Source: Streptomyces rishiriensis (GTDB lineage: Bacteria; Actinomycetota; Actinomycetes; Streptomycetales; Streptomycetaceae). From it: 64,000 nucleotides of DNA. The position numbers and the translations under genes are program-made. Location of the stretch: positions 124,001 to 188,000 of the forward strand of contig NZ_BEWA01000014.1 in NCBI RefSeq assembly GCF_003112535.1, in the 5' to 3' direction. The notes beneath the pieces were generated by a model. That model was not told the origin of the DNA. It made no database searches and saw only the letters and a program-made list of their open reading frames with translations. Below, in pieces: positions 48,425 through 57,044 of this stretch; the stretch's first letter is position 1; the number at the start of each line of letters is the position of its first letter.

Positions 48425-50764
48425 CTAGAACTCGAGCGACTGCTCCGCCCAGATCGTCTTTCCGCGGCCCGTCTGCCGGCTCCCCCAGCGCTGGGTGAGC
48501 TGCGCGACGAGCAGCAGGCCGCGCCCGCCCTCGTCGAAGGCGTGGGCCCGGCGCAGATGAGGGGAGGTGGAGCTGCCGTCGGAGACCTCGCAGATGAGGC
48601 TGCGGTCGCGGATCAGGCGCAGCTGGATGGGCGGCGCGCCGTAGCGGATGGCGTTGGTGACGAGCTCGCTCACGACGAGTTCGGTCACGAACGCCGCTTC
48701 CTCCATGCCCCACGCGGCGAGTTGCTCGGTGACGGCCTGCCGGGTGGCGGCCACCTGGGCCGGGTCGGGGTCGACGTCCCAGGTGGCGACCCGGTCCGCG
48801 CCCAGGGCACGGGTCCGGGCGAGCAGCAGCGCGACGTCGTCGCCCGGCGCCTCCGGCAGAACGGCCTTGAGGACGCTGTCGCAGAGGGCGTCGAGTGTGG
48901 CGGCGGGCGCGGTGAGGGCGTTGCACAGTTCGCCGACGGCGCGGTCGACGTCGCGGTCGCGGTCCTCGATCAGGCCGTCCGTGAAGAGGGCGAGGACCGA
49001 CTCCTCGGGCAGTTCCAGCTCGACGGCCTCGAAGGGCAGCCCCCCGACGCCCAGCGGCGGCCCGGGAGTCATGCCGATCAGCTGCACGGTGCCGTCGGGC
49101 CGTACCAGGGCCGGTGCGGGATGGCCCGCGGCGGCGGCGATCAGACGGCGGCTGACGGGATCGTAGACGGCGTACAGGCAGGTGGCGCCGAGTTCGGCGA
49201 CGTCCTCGCCGCCCTCGTCGTAGGCCGCCAGGTGGGTGACGAGGTCGTCCAGATGGGTGAGCAGTTCATCCGGCGGCAGGTCCACGTCGGCGAGGGTGCG
49301 CACAGCCATGCACAGGCGCCCCATGGTCGCCGAGGAGGGGATGCCGTGTCCGACGACGTCGCCGACGACGAGGGCGACCCGGCTGCCGGACAGCGGGATG
49401 ACGTCGAACCAGTCGCCCCCGATGCCCGCCGTGGAGCCGCTCGGCAGATAGCGGTGGGCCACCTCGACGGCGGCCTGTCCGGACAGGCCGCGCGGCAGCA
49501 GGCTGCTCTGCAGGGCGAGAGCGGTGGTGCGTTCACGGGCGAAGCGGCGGGCGTTGTCGATGCAGACGGCGGCCCGGCTGGCGAGTTCCTCGGCGAAGAC
49601 GGCGTCGTCGGCCTCGTAGTCGTCGGAGTGGGCGATACGGACGCCGACCAGGACGCCCAGGGTGGTGCCGCGGGCCTTGAGAGGCACCGAGATCACCGAG
49701 TGGACGCCGGTGCGGAAGGGACGGCCCTCGGGAGCGCGCGCGTTGCGTTCGGCGAGCCAGCTCATGAAGTCGGGCTCGCCCGCCTGGATGCGGATGGCAC
49801 GCCCCTCCCGCAGGGCTCGGGCCGGCGGGCTGAACGGCGGATGGACGTCGGCCTCGCCGAGGCGGACGGCCGCCTCGGGGGTGCCCTCGTGGGCGGAGCC
49901 GTGGGCGACCCGGCGCAGCACGACCTCGCCGGAAGGGACGGGTGGCGGCTCCTCGGCGCCCAGCACCCAGTCCAGGAGGTCGACGCTGAGGAAGTCGGCG
50001 AACCGCGGGACGAGGAGCTCGACGACCTCCTCGGTGGTGCGCACCACGTCGAGGGTGGTCCCGATGGAGGCCGCGGCCTCGTTCAGCAGGGTCAGCCGCT
50101 GGCGGGCCAGGTACTGCTCGGTGCTGTCGAACGCGGCCAGGGCGACCCCGGTGACCTCGCCGGCGGCATCCCGCACGGGCCACATCTCGGTGGTCCAGGC
50201 GTGCTCGCGGTTGAGGGCGGGGGCGCCGGTGAAGCTCTCGTAGCGGATCGGGCGGCCGGTCTCGGCGACCTGGCGCAGGTGCCAGTTGAATCCCTGGTGG
50301 GCCTCACCCTCGCCGACGGTGTCCGGGAAGTGGCGGCCGAGCAGGACGTCCTCCGAGACGCCCATGACCTTGCAGGCGACCTCGTTCAGCCGCAGATAGT
50401 GCTGCTGGGGGTCGAAGACGGACATCGACATCGAGGCCTGCTGGAAGGCGCGTCCGGCCAGGGTCGGCTCGATGACGGGGGGCCGCTGGGCGCTGACCGT
50501 GTACCCGGTGCGCCGCCCGTCGGGGCCGAGCACCGGGCAGGCCGACACGGTGAGCGTGACGGGGCGGCCGTCGCGATGACGCACGACGACGGGGCCGGTC
50601 CACTCGCCGTCCGCGCCGTGCGGCAGCTTCTCGGCGAGCAGGTCGGCCGCCGTCCGGCCCACGGCCTCCTCGGCCGGATGGCCGGTCAGCAGGCGGGCGC
50701 CCTCGCTCCAGCCCGTCACGATGCCGTGCGCATCGATGACGGCAGCAGCGACGACTTGCTCCAT
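48425..50764 (-). CDS. PAS-PAS-GAF-SpoIIE-HATPase phosphatase/kinase regulator
   Basis: About 779 aa from the ATG at 50764 (ATG at 50797 also in frame). Order: PAS domain (VVAAAVIDAHGIVTGWSEGARLLTG), a second PAS (AFQQASMSMSVFDPQQHYLRLNEVACKVMGVSE...), a GAF domain (RTTEEVVELLVPRFADFLSVDLLD ... GVHSVISVPLKARGTTLGVLVGVR), then a SpoIIE/PP2C phosphatase (LLPRGLSGQAAVEVAHRYLPSGSTAGIGGDWFDVIPLSGSRVALVVGDVVGHG ... LALFTDGLIEDRD). It ends in a C-terminal RsbW-like ATPase (VTELVVSELVTNAIRYG ... GRGLLLVAQLTQRWGSR). Both phosphatase metal Asp residues are intact. It is a complete partner-switching controller for anti-anti-sigma proteins in one chain, cytoplasmic and probably sensing a small ligand or redox state. 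Confidence 0.93.
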   Translation of the reverse strand: MEQVVAAAVIDAHGIVTGWSEGARLLTGHPAEEAVGRTAADLLAEKLPHGADGEWTGPVVVRHRDGRPVTLTVSACPVLGPDGRRTGYTVSAQRPPVIEPTLAGRAFQQASMSMSVFDPQQHYLRLNEVACKVMGVSEDVLLGRHFPDTVGEGEAHQGFNWHLRQVAETGRPIRYESFTGAPALNREHAWTTEMWPVRDAAGEVTGVALAAFDSTEQYLARQRLTLLNEAAASIGTTLDVVRTTEEVVELLVPRFADFLSVDLLDWVLGAEEPPPVPSGEVVLRRVAHGSAHEGTPEAAVRLGEADVHPPFSPPARALREGRAIRIQAGEPDFMSWLAERNARAPEGRPFRTGVHSVISVPLKARGTTLGVLVGVRIAHSDDYEADDAVFAEELASRAAVCIDNARRFARERTTALALQSSLLPRGLSGQAAVEVAHRYLPSGSTAGIGGDWFDVIPLSGSRVALVVGDVVGHGIPSSATMGRLCMAVRTLADVDLPPDELLTHLDDLVTHLAAYDEGGEDVAELGATCLYAVYDPVSRRLIAAAAGHPAPALVRPDGTVQLIGMTPGPPLGVGGLPFEAVELELPEESVLALFTDGLIEDRDRDVDRAVGELCNALTAPAATLDALCDSVLKAVLPEAPGDDVALLLARTRALGADRVATWDVDPDPAQVAATRQAVTEQLAAWGMEEAAFVTELVVSELVTNAIRYGAPPIQLRLIRDRSLICEVSDGSSTSPHLRRAHAFDEGGRGLLLVAQLTQRWGSRQTGRGKTIWAEQSLEF

Positions 50765-50873
50765 GTCGTCCAGAATGGTCCCTCGAGCCCGGTGCATCAA
50801 CCGCGACGGGCCGGTCGGGACACGGGGCGCGGCGGCCGTGGGCTCCGCGGCCCGCTCCGGCCGTCCGCGCCCC

Positions 50874-51341
50874 TCAGGGACGCTGGGCGCGCAGCACGTC
50901 CAGGGCGCGGTCGGCGTGGGTGTTCATGCGCAGCTCGCTGCGCACGACCTCCAGGACGGTGCGGTCGCGCCCGATGACGTAGGTGACCCGCTTGGTGGGG
51001 GCCAGGGAGAAGCCGCGCTTCACACCGAAGCGCTCCCGCACCGAGCCGTCCTCGTCGGACAGCAGCGGCATGCCGAGTGTGTGCCGGCCGGCGAACTCCT
51101 GCTGACGGTCGACGGAGTCTCCGCTGACGCCGACGGGCCGGGCGCCCACGGCGGCGAACTCGGCGGCCAGGTCGCGGAAGTGGCAGGCCTCCGCGGTGCA
51201 GCCCGGGGTGAGGGCGGCGGGGTAGAAGAAGAGGACCACCGGCCCGTCGGCGAGCAGGCCGGTCAGTGTGCGGACCGTGCCCGTCTCGTCCGGCAGCGCG
51301 AAGTCCTCCACGAGGTCGCCGACCTCCAGTGCCTTGGTCAT
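50874..51341 (-). CDS. Peroxiredoxin, BCP/AhpC-TSA type
   Basis: 155 aa from the ATG at 51341, with GGAGGGA 7 nt upstream. The thioredoxin-like fold has the peroxidatic Cys48 in FFYPAALTPGCTAEACHFRDL and a possible resolving Cys53 five residues on, as in BCP-type proteins. It reduces peroxides with thiol electrons. The start overlaps the DoxX-family stop (ATGA), so the two are co-translated; DoxX proteins also have links to oxidative and thiol stress in other actinobacteria, which fits. Confidence 0.93.
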   Translation of the reverse strand: MTKALEVGDLVEDFALPDETGTVRTLTGLLADGPVVLFFYPAALTPGCTAEACHFRDLAAEFAAVGARPVGVSGDSVDRQQEFAGRHTLGMPLLSDEDGSVRERFGVKRGFSLAPTKRVTYVIGRDRTVLEVVRSELRMNTHADRALDVLRAQRP

Positions 51342-51736
51342 GCCCGTCCCTCCGTCGTCCGGGCGGCGCCGGCTCCCGCGGCGACACTGCGGGCCCACAG
51401 CACGAGGGGCGCCTGCAGGGGGAGACGGCCGATGGCGGCGGCCTTGAGCGGGGCCGGGCGGTGACGCCAGTCCCACGCCATCTTGACGTTCGCGGGGAAC
51501 ACGCCGACGAAGAGCGCGGCGGTGGCCAGGGCGGCCGCCTTCCGGGTCCGGGGCAGAGCCACTCCCGCGGCGAGCGCCAGTTCGGCGACGCCGCTGACGT
51601 ACGTCCAGTTCCTGGGCGAGCCGGGCAGTGCGCGCGGGACGATCGCGTCGAACGGACGCGGCACGGCGAAGTGGGCCGCGCCCGAGGCGGCCAGCAGGCC
51701 GGCCAGCAGCAGGGGTGAGCGTTCGGACCGGGGCAA
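51338..51736 (-). CDS. DoxX-family membrane protein
   Basis: 132 aa from a TTG at 51736, with GAGGAGG upstream. Four hydrophobic helices: PLLLAGLLAASGAAHFAVPRPFDAIVP, WTYVSGVAELALAAGVALP, KAAALATAALFVGVFPANVKMAWDW, and PLQAPLVLWARSVAAG. The pattern GAAHF...PFDAIVPRALPG...YVSGVAE...FPANVKMA is that of the streptomycete DoxX/YphA group. It is co-transcribed with the peroxiredoxin, with a 4-base overlap. The function of the family is not settled. Confidence 0.85.
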   Translation of the reverse strand: MPRSERSPLLLAGLLAASGAAHFAVPRPFDAIVPRALPGSPRNWTYVSGVAELALAAGVALPRTRKAAALATAALFVGVFPANVKMAWDWRHRPAPLKAAAIGRLPLQAPLVLWARSVAAGAGAARTTEGRA

Positions 51737-52231
51737 CGGTTCCTCCTCAGATGACCTGGCGCCCGAGATTACTGGAGGGTAGGAGCAGGCCGTCCGGCGG
51801 GGTCCCGGGCCGGCCACCGGCCCCTCGGGGTCGGGACGCGGGTGACGTATCTCCTCTGCTGCGACTGCTGCACCGTGCGGGTCACCTGGGATGCCTCCCC
51901 ACCCGGGTGCCGGGCCGGCTCCCCCGGCCGCGGCGGCTCGGTGCCGGCCGCCTGGCGCGGCAGGGCCACCGCGGCGCGGCCCAGGGGGACGCCATTCCGG
52001 TACCGGGATGGCGGACAGCAGCCCATACTGCTCGGTATGCCGCCGGGCCATCGGCTCGACGGCCGGGCCCCGGCAGGCTCGCACCGCCTGCCGGGCCCAC
52101 CGGGCGCCTCCACCGCGCCCCGACGCCGCGGTCCGGACACCAGCCGCAAGGCCGGCCGTGGACAGCGGGCGGGCTCCACCGCCTTCCCTGCCCGTTTCCT
52201 CGCCTTCCCTGCCCATCCCCCCGGGCCGTGC
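51737..52231. other. Degenerate region ahead of NDH remnant
   Basis: 495 bp between the DoxX gene and the recognisable part of the NDH-like gene. The frame of the latter stays open to 51842, but its translation (Cys-rich, then Gly/Pro/Arg-rich) has no match to the expected FAD-binding N-terminus. I see no other gene. Confidence 0.5.
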
Positions 52232-52945
52232 GGCATCGAGACCGCCACCGAGATCGCCGAGGGCCGGCCCCGCCTGTCGGTGGCGCTGGTCGCCCGCGGC
52301 GAGCTGGGCGCCCGACTCTCCGCCGGGGCCCGCGGCCACCTGCGTCAGGCCTGCGACCGGCTGGGCATCACCGTCGTGGAGCACACCGAGGTCGAAGCGG
52401 CGCGGGTGCTGTGCGCCGACGGCTCCTCCCTGGCGTCCGACGCCACCGTGTGGACGGCCGGGTTCGCGGTCGGCCCCGTCGCCGCCGCGGGCGGACTGGA
52501 GGTCACCGAGAACGGCCGGATCGTCGTCGATCGCACCATGCGGTCGGTCTCGCACCCCAACGTCTACGCCGTCGGCGACTGCGCCTACGCCATCGGCGAC
52601 AACGGCCGGCCGCTGCCGATGTCCTGCGCTTCGGCCGGCTACACCGGCATGCGGGCCACAGCCGCCATCGTGGGCAGCCTGACCGACCGCAAGATCGCGA
52701 ACACCAGGCTGGAGTACCTGGGCAACCACATCAGTCTCGGCCGACGGGACGGGATCCTGCAGACGGTCGATGACGAAGGGCGGCCGAAGCCGAAGTACGT
52801 GGGCGGCCGGAAGGCCGCGCGGATCAAGGCCGACATCCTCAGGATGTCGCTGTGGGCCACCTCGCACCCGACCTTCGGCCTGCCCCGGCGCAAGCGCCGC
52901 CTGGCCGCCGCGCCGCACGCGTCCGCCGAGAAGGCCGTCGCGTAG
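52232..52945 (+). pseudogene. NDH-2-like FAD/NAD(P) oxidoreductase, N-terminus missing
   Basis: The translation is recognisable from GIETATEIAEGRPRLSVALVARGELGARLSAGARGHLRQACDRLGITVVEHTEVE through VLCADGSSLASDATVWTAGFAVGPVAAAGGLEVTENGRIVVDRTMRSVSHPNVYAVGDCAYA to the C-terminal helices (GFGLPRRKRR-like end). It holds the NAD-binding half, starting just after the missing GGG loop, and the second FAD motif (VYAVGDCA). The first ~160 residues, with the FAD GxGxxG site, are absent or replaced by unrelated sequence. Intact relatives in streptomycetes are about 400 aa and often precede an ECF sigma gene, as here. Probably non-functional. Confidence 0.75.
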
Positions 52946-52965
52946 CCGCCCGGAGGTGGCCTGAG

Positions 52966-53442
52966 GTGATCCGCGTGGACAGCACCGCCACTGATCCGTT
53001 CGACACCGGCCGGTTCGAGGCCGGCCGGAACCGGCTGACCTCGTCGGCGTACCGGCTGTCGGGCTCCGCCACCGACGCCGAAGACGCCGTACAGGACGCC
53101 TTCCTGCACTGGCAGGCCGCCGACCGGCAGCGGATCAAGGTGCCGCAGGCATGGCTCACCAAGGTCGTCACCAACCTGTGCCTCGACCGGCTCCGGTCCG
53201 CACATGCCCGCCGCGAACGCACCGCCGGCGCATGGCTGCCCGACCCGCTCCTCGACGGCGACCCGGCGCTCGGCCCGGCCGACACCGTCGAGCAGCGGGA
53301 GCCGGTCACCCCGCTCCTTTGCGGCCGGTGTCCGAGCCGGGACACCGGGGCACCGGGGCTGCGGCGCGGCGGCCCGTCGCCGCCGTTCAGGGGAAACGAC
53401 CGCGCCGTGCGCGTGGCGAGGCGTCCCCGTGTCGACACCTGA
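52966..53442 (+). pseudogene. ECF sigma factor (SigJ-type) truncated before region 4
   Basis: The frame starts at a GTG at 52966 with GGAGG upstream. The first ~110 residues are a good region 2: DTGRFEAGRNRLTSSAYRLSGSATDAEDAVQDAFLHWQAADRQRIKVPQAWLTKVVTNLCLDRLRSAHARRERTAGAWLPDPLLDGDPALGPADTVEQREPV. After this the normal continuation (LLERLSPVERAVFVLREAF) is lost. A Pro/Arg-rich tail of about 45 residues follows and ends at 53442. Region 4, the -35-binding helix-turn-helix, and the SnoaL-like C-terminal domain of such sigma factors are missing. Likely a deletion remnant, together with the NDH remnant upstream. Confidence 0.8.
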
Positions 53443-53445
53443 CCC

Positions 53446-54426
53446 ATGCCCCTCCCCCTCGTCGCGCCCATGCTCGCCACCCCCGGCTCCCTGCCGCCCG
53501 TGGGGCAGGACGCGCGCTGGGCGTACGAGACCAAGCAGGACGGGCAGCGTGCCGTGGTGTATCTCGCCGGGGACGGGACCGTCACCCTGCGCGCCCGCTC
53601 GGGCGAGGACATCACCGCCGCCTACCCGGAGCTCCGGCCGCTCGGCGGCGCGCTCGGCGGCACGCCGGCGGTGCTGGACGGGGAGGTGCTCGCCCTGGAC
53701 CGACAGGGCCGGGCCGACTTCCAGTCGCTGCAGTCGCGCATGGGCCTGGTCCAGGCTCCGGGGAAGGCAGCCCGGCTGGCCGCGGCGGCTCCCGTGCACC
53801 TCGTCCTGTTCGACGTGATGCACCTCGCCGGGCGCTCTCTGCTCGCCCTGCCCTACACCCGGCGCAGGACCCGGCTGGAGGCGCTGGCGCTCCAGGGGCC
53901 GTGCTGGTCGACGCCGAGCGCCCTGGTGGGGCACGGCCGGGAAGCCCTGGAGGCGACCCGCGCGCACGGGCTGGAGGGGCTGGTGTGCAAGCGACTGGAC
54001 TCGGTGTACGAGCCCGGCGTGCGCTCGCGGGCCTGGATCAAGATCCGCAACATGCGGGTCGCGGACGTGCTCGTCGGCGGCTGGCTGCCCGGCAAGGGGC
54101 GGCTCACCGGGCTGCCCGGCGCGGTCCTCGTCGGGCAGCGCGCCACGACGGGACTGCGCTACGTCGGCAGCGTGGGCACCGGCTGGAGCGAGGCCGAACG
54201 GGGCGAACTCGCCGCGCTGCTGCGGGCCGGCGCGACCGAGAAGTGCCCCTTCGACGCCGTGCCGCGGTCGCCGGGCGCGCGCTGGGTGACGCCCCGGCTG
54301 GTCGGCGAGGTGCGCTACAGCACCCGAACCCGGGCGGGGCTGTTGCGCCAGCCGTCCTGGCTGCGGCTGCGGCCGGACCTGACGCCCGAGGAGTCGGCGG
54401 CCGACCTTCCGGACACTTCCGCCTGA
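53446..54426 (+). CDS. ATP-dependent DNA ligase (LigD ligase-domain type)
   Basis: 326 aa, one nucleotidyltransferase plus OB-fold ligase. Motif I is YETKQDGQR with adenylated Lys30. Motif Ia is near LRARSGEDITAAYPEL, motif III FDVMHLAG, motif IV LEGLVCKRLDSVYEPG, motif V WIKIRNMRVADVLVGGW, and the C-terminal OB part TGLRYVGSVGTGWSEAERGELAALL. It resembles LigD ligase domains of actinobacterial NHEJ, but stands alone without Ku, polymerase or phosphoesterase parts. It probably seals nicks in a back-up repair role. It starts 3 bp after the truncated sigma frame, without a visible Shine-Dalgarno sequence. Confidence 0.92.
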   Translation: MPLPLVAPMLATPGSLPPVGQDARWAYETKQDGQRAVVYLAGDGTVTLRARSGEDITAAYPELRPLGGALGGTPAVLDGEVLALDRQGRADFQSLQSRMGLVQAPGKAARLAAAAPVHLVLFDVMHLAGRSLLALPYTRRRTRLEALALQGPCWSTPSALVGHGREALEATRAHGLEGLVCKRLDSVYEPGVRSRAWIKIRNMRVADVLVGGWLPGKGRLTGLPGAVLVGQRATTGLRYVGSVGTGWSEAERGELAALLRAGATEKCPFDAVPRSPGARWVTPRLVGEVRYSTRTRAGLLRQPSWLRLRPDLTPEESAADLPDTSA

Positions 54427-54572
54427 GACGGCGCCGGGCCGCCGACTATTGGGCTGTCCTTCATCACCGATACGCCTGCGGCCTCTTGGCGCGGAAGTGA
54501 AAAGCGTGGAAGCTGAACTCCCATTCCCCCCACAGCCGTTCGGCTGCGCCCGCATCCCGAGGAGAACTCCCC

Positions 54573-55349
54573 GTGTCCTCAGCCAGGTTCAAGGCCCACC
54601 GCAGGAGATGGCTCACCGGTCTCACCGGCGCCGCCGCGCTGGTCGTCGCCGTCCCCTCGGCCGCCTTCGCCGCCCCTCCCCGGGCGCTTCCGCAGAACGC
54701 CGAGGCTGCGGAGCTGACGTACCAGCCCGCGTTCGACTACGACACGGACGGGTGCTACTCCACGCCCGCCATCGGTCCCGACGGCACGATCAACGGCGGT
54801 CTGAAGCCCACCGGCGCGCTGAACGGCGACTGCCACGACGCCTCCGATCTGGACAACACCAACAGTTACTCGCGCTACAAGTGCAACAACGGCTGGTGCG
54901 CGTACATGTACAGCCTGTACTTCGAGAAGGACCAGGCGGTGGCGGGCAGCGGCATCGGCGGCCACCGCAACGACTGGGAGCACGTCGTGGTCTGGGTGCA
55001 GAACAACCAGGTCCAGTACGTCTCCACGTCCAACCACGGCTCGTTCACCGTGCACGCCGCGTCGACGGTCCGCTTCGAGGGCACCCACGCCAAGGCCGTC
55101 TACCACAAGGACGGCATCCGCACGCACTGCTTCCGGATCGCCAACTCCAACGACGAACCGCCGGAGAACGCCAAGCACACCTGGCAGTACCCGCCTCTGG
55201 TCGGCTGGAACGGCTACCCGCCGGGGCTGCGGGACAAGTTGAGCGGCTACGACTTCGGCAGCGCCAACTTCGGCCTGAAGGACGCCTCCTTCGCGGGGAA
55301 CCTGTCGTCGGCGAAGCCCTCCGGGATCCCCTTCGACCCCAACGCGTAG
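54573..55349 (+). CDS. NPP1/NLP-family necrosis-inducing-type secreted protein
   Basis: 258 aa from the GTG at 54573, with GAGGAG upstream. A signal peptide (RRRWLTGLTGAAALVVAVPSAAFAA) is followed by the NLP fold: QPAFDYDTDGCYSTPAIGPDGTINGGLKPTGALNGDCHD, with a Cys pair of the type-1/3 kind, RYKCNNGWCAYMYSLYFEKDQ, and the hallmark heptapeptide region reading GHRNDWE at 130-136 (the usual form is GHRHDWE). NLP proteins bind plant sphingolipids and cause leaf necrosis; many microbial members are non-toxic. The His-to-Asn change affects a residue near the metal site, so activity is uncertain. Confidence 0.9.
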   Translation: MSSARFKAHRRRWLTGLTGAAALVVAVPSAAFAAPPRALPQNAEAAELTYQPAFDYDTDGCYSTPAIGPDGTINGGLKPTGALNGDCHDASDLDNTNSYSRYKCNNGWCAYMYSLYFEKDQAVAGSGIGGHRNDWEHVVVWVQNNQVQYVSTSNHGSFTVHAASTVRFEGTHAKAVYHKDGIRTHCFRIANSNDEPPENAKHTWQYPPLVGWNGYPPGLRDKLSGYDFGSANFGLKDASFAGNLSSAKPSGIPFDPNA

Positions 55350-55515
55350 GCGTGTGGAGGGACCTGGCGCGACCGCGCCGCAGCAGGGTTCGGCCCCGGA
55401 ACCGGCGTCCGGGGCCGTCTCCGGGGCATGATGACCGGATGGATCTTCTTCGAGAACTCCCGCCCCCGACGACGGAGAAGGCGCCGGTCTCCCACCCGGC
55501 CGGGAGCGAGGTCCG

Positions 55516-55980
55516 GTGAGCGCCGCCCGGGTGCGGCCCGCCGAACCGTCCGATCTGGCGCGCGTCGCGGAACTGGCCGCGCAGCACGCGCAGTTCGAGC
55601 GCGCCGATCCGCCCGTGCCCGACCTCGCCGAGCGCCTGGCCGTGCTCCTCTTCGAGGTGCCGTCACCGCTCCTCGGGTGCCTGGTCGCCGAACTGCCCGA
55701 GGGCGAGGTCGTCGGGTACGCCACCTGCTCTCCCGCGCTCTCCACCTGGGAGGGCCGTGAGTATCTCCATATGGACTGCCTTTTCCTCGCCCCGGACCAT
55801 CGTGGCAGGGGGCTGGGCGCCCTGCTGATGGACGCCGTCGCGGACCGGGCCCGGAGCCTGGGGCTGGCCGAGGTGCAGTGGCAGACCCCGGTCTGGAACG
55901 AGGGCGCGATCCGCTTCTACGCCCGGCGCGGCGCCCTCGGAGCGGACAAACGGCGCTTCAGCATGCGGGTGGATACGTGA
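55516..55980 (+). CDS. GNAT-family N-acetyltransferase
   Basis: 154 aa from the GTG at 55516, with GAGG close upstream. The acetyl-CoA site is LAPDHRGRGLGALLMDAVADRARSLGLAEVQWQTPVWNEGAIRFYARRGA, with the RxxGxG loop and the common NxxAxxFYxxxG end. LAELPEGEVVGYATCSPALSTWEGREYLHMDCLFLAP gives the central strands. It transfers an acetyl group to an unknown amine. It stands between the NLP and HemC genes with no obvious link to them. Confidence 0.9.
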   Translation: MSAARVRPAEPSDLARVAELAAQHAQFERADPPVPDLAERLAVLLFEVPSPLLGCLVAELPEGEVVGYATCSPALSTWEGREYLHMDCLFLAPDHRGRGLGALLMDAVADRARSLGLAEVQWQTPVWNEGAIRFYARRGALGADKRRFSMRVDT

Positions 55981-56040
55981 GCCGCTGAACGGGGGCCGAA
56001 ACCCGTGAGCGGTGCGGGCCGCGGGCCGCGGGGGTCTATC

Positions 56041-56985
56041 GTGTCCCGCATGCCCGTTCCGGAACTCATCCGCATCGTCTCCCGTGACTCGCCCATGGCT
56101 CTGGCCCAAGTGGAGCGGGTCCGCACGGAGTTGACCGCCCTGCATCCCGGTGTGCGCACCGAGGTCGTCCCCGTGAAGACCACCGGCGACAAGTGGATGG
56201 GGGATCTCTCGCAGGTCGAGGGCAAGGGCGCGTTCACCAAGGAGGTCGACGCGGCGCTGCTGGCCGGGGAGGCCGATCTCGCGGTGCACTGCGTCAAGGA
56301 CGTCCCCGCCGACCGGCCGCTGCCCGCCGGCACGGTGTTCGCCGCGTTCCTGCGGCGCGACGACATCCGTGACGCCCTGATCCACCCGGGCGGCCGCGCC
56401 CTGGACGAACTTCCGGCCGGGACGCGCGTCGGCACCTCCTCGGTCCGTCGCATCGCCCAACTCGCCGCCACGCACCCCCATCTGCAGTGCGTGCCGTTCC
56501 GCGGGAACGCCAACCGGCGGCTGGAGAAGCTCGCGGCCGGCGAGGCGGACGCGCTGCTGCTCGCGGTGTCCGGCCTGGAGCGCATCGACCGGCGGGACGT
56601 GATCACCGAGGTGCTGTCGCCGGAGACGATGATGCCGCCGATCGGTGCGGGCATCCTCGCCCTGCAGTGCCGCGAGGGCGACGCCGACCTCATCGACGCG
56701 GTCAGCGGGCTCGGGGATCCGGCCACTCACCGGGAGGCCTCGGCGGAACGCATGTTCCTGCATGTGCTCCAGGGCCACTGCAACAGCCCGATCGCGGGCT
56801 TCGCGCGCGTGGACCGCAGCGGCGAACTGTCCCTGCGCGCCTGTGTGTTCACCCCGGACGGCAAGACCCGGCTCAACGCCCACGAGTGGGCGGGCCGCCT
56901 CGATCCGGCGACCCTCGGCACCTCGGTGGCGGTGGCACTGCTGCGGCAGGGCGCGCGCGAGATCATCGACGGCATCCCGCACTGA
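56041..56985 (+). CDS. hemC: Hydroxymethylbilane synthase (porphobilinogen deaminase)
   Basis: 314 aa from the GTG at 56041, which has GGGGG 6 nt upstream (ATG at 56050 is an alternative). LIRIVSRDSPMALAQVERVRTELTALHPGVRTEVVPVKTTGDKWMGDLSQVEGKGAFTKEVDAALLAGEADLAVHCVKDVPAD holds the family signature, and GTSSVRRIAQLAATHPHLQCVPFRGNANRRLEKL follows. The dipyrromethane-cofactor Cys is likely Cys247 in LQGHCNSPIAGFA (GGCxxP is usual). It joins four porphobilinogens into the linear tetrapyrrole for haem and corrinoids. It is alone, not in a haem operon, so it may be a second copy. Confidence 0.93.
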   Translation: MSRMPVPELIRIVSRDSPMALAQVERVRTELTALHPGVRTEVVPVKTTGDKWMGDLSQVEGKGAFTKEVDAALLAGEADLAVHCVKDVPADRPLPAGTVFAAFLRRDDIRDALIHPGGRALDELPAGTRVGTSSVRRIAQLAATHPHLQCVPFRGNANRRLEKLAAGEADALLLAVSGLERIDRRDVITEVLSPETMMPPIGAGILALQCREGDADLIDAVSGLGDPATHREASAERMFLHVLQGHCNSPIAGFARVDRSGELSLRACVFTPDGKTRLNAHEWAGRLDPATLGTSVAVALLRQGAREIIDGIPH

Positions 56986-57003
56986 CCGTCCACCGCACAC
57001 CCC

Positions 57004-57038
57004 GCAAGGGCCCCGCAGCCTTCGGGCGGCGCCCTTGC
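57004..57038. terminator. Terminator between hemC and convergent gene
   Basis: GCAAGGGC (57004-57011) pairs with GCCCTTGC (57031-57038), with smaller internal pairing in the 19-nt loop. It starts 18 bp after the hemC stop codon and precedes the end of the leftward gene at 57045. Confidence 0.6.
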
Positions 57039-57044
57039 CACCCG

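Noticed and set aside
48542..50977. 811-codon open frame on the plus strand opposite the SpoIIE-type gene
   Set aside because: Antisense open frames are common in high-GC DNA. The composition is Gly/Ala/Val/Arg-rich with no domain.
52936..53450. Insertion sequence as the cause of the sigma factor truncation
   Set aside because: No transposase, terminal inverted repeats or target duplication can be seen around the break.
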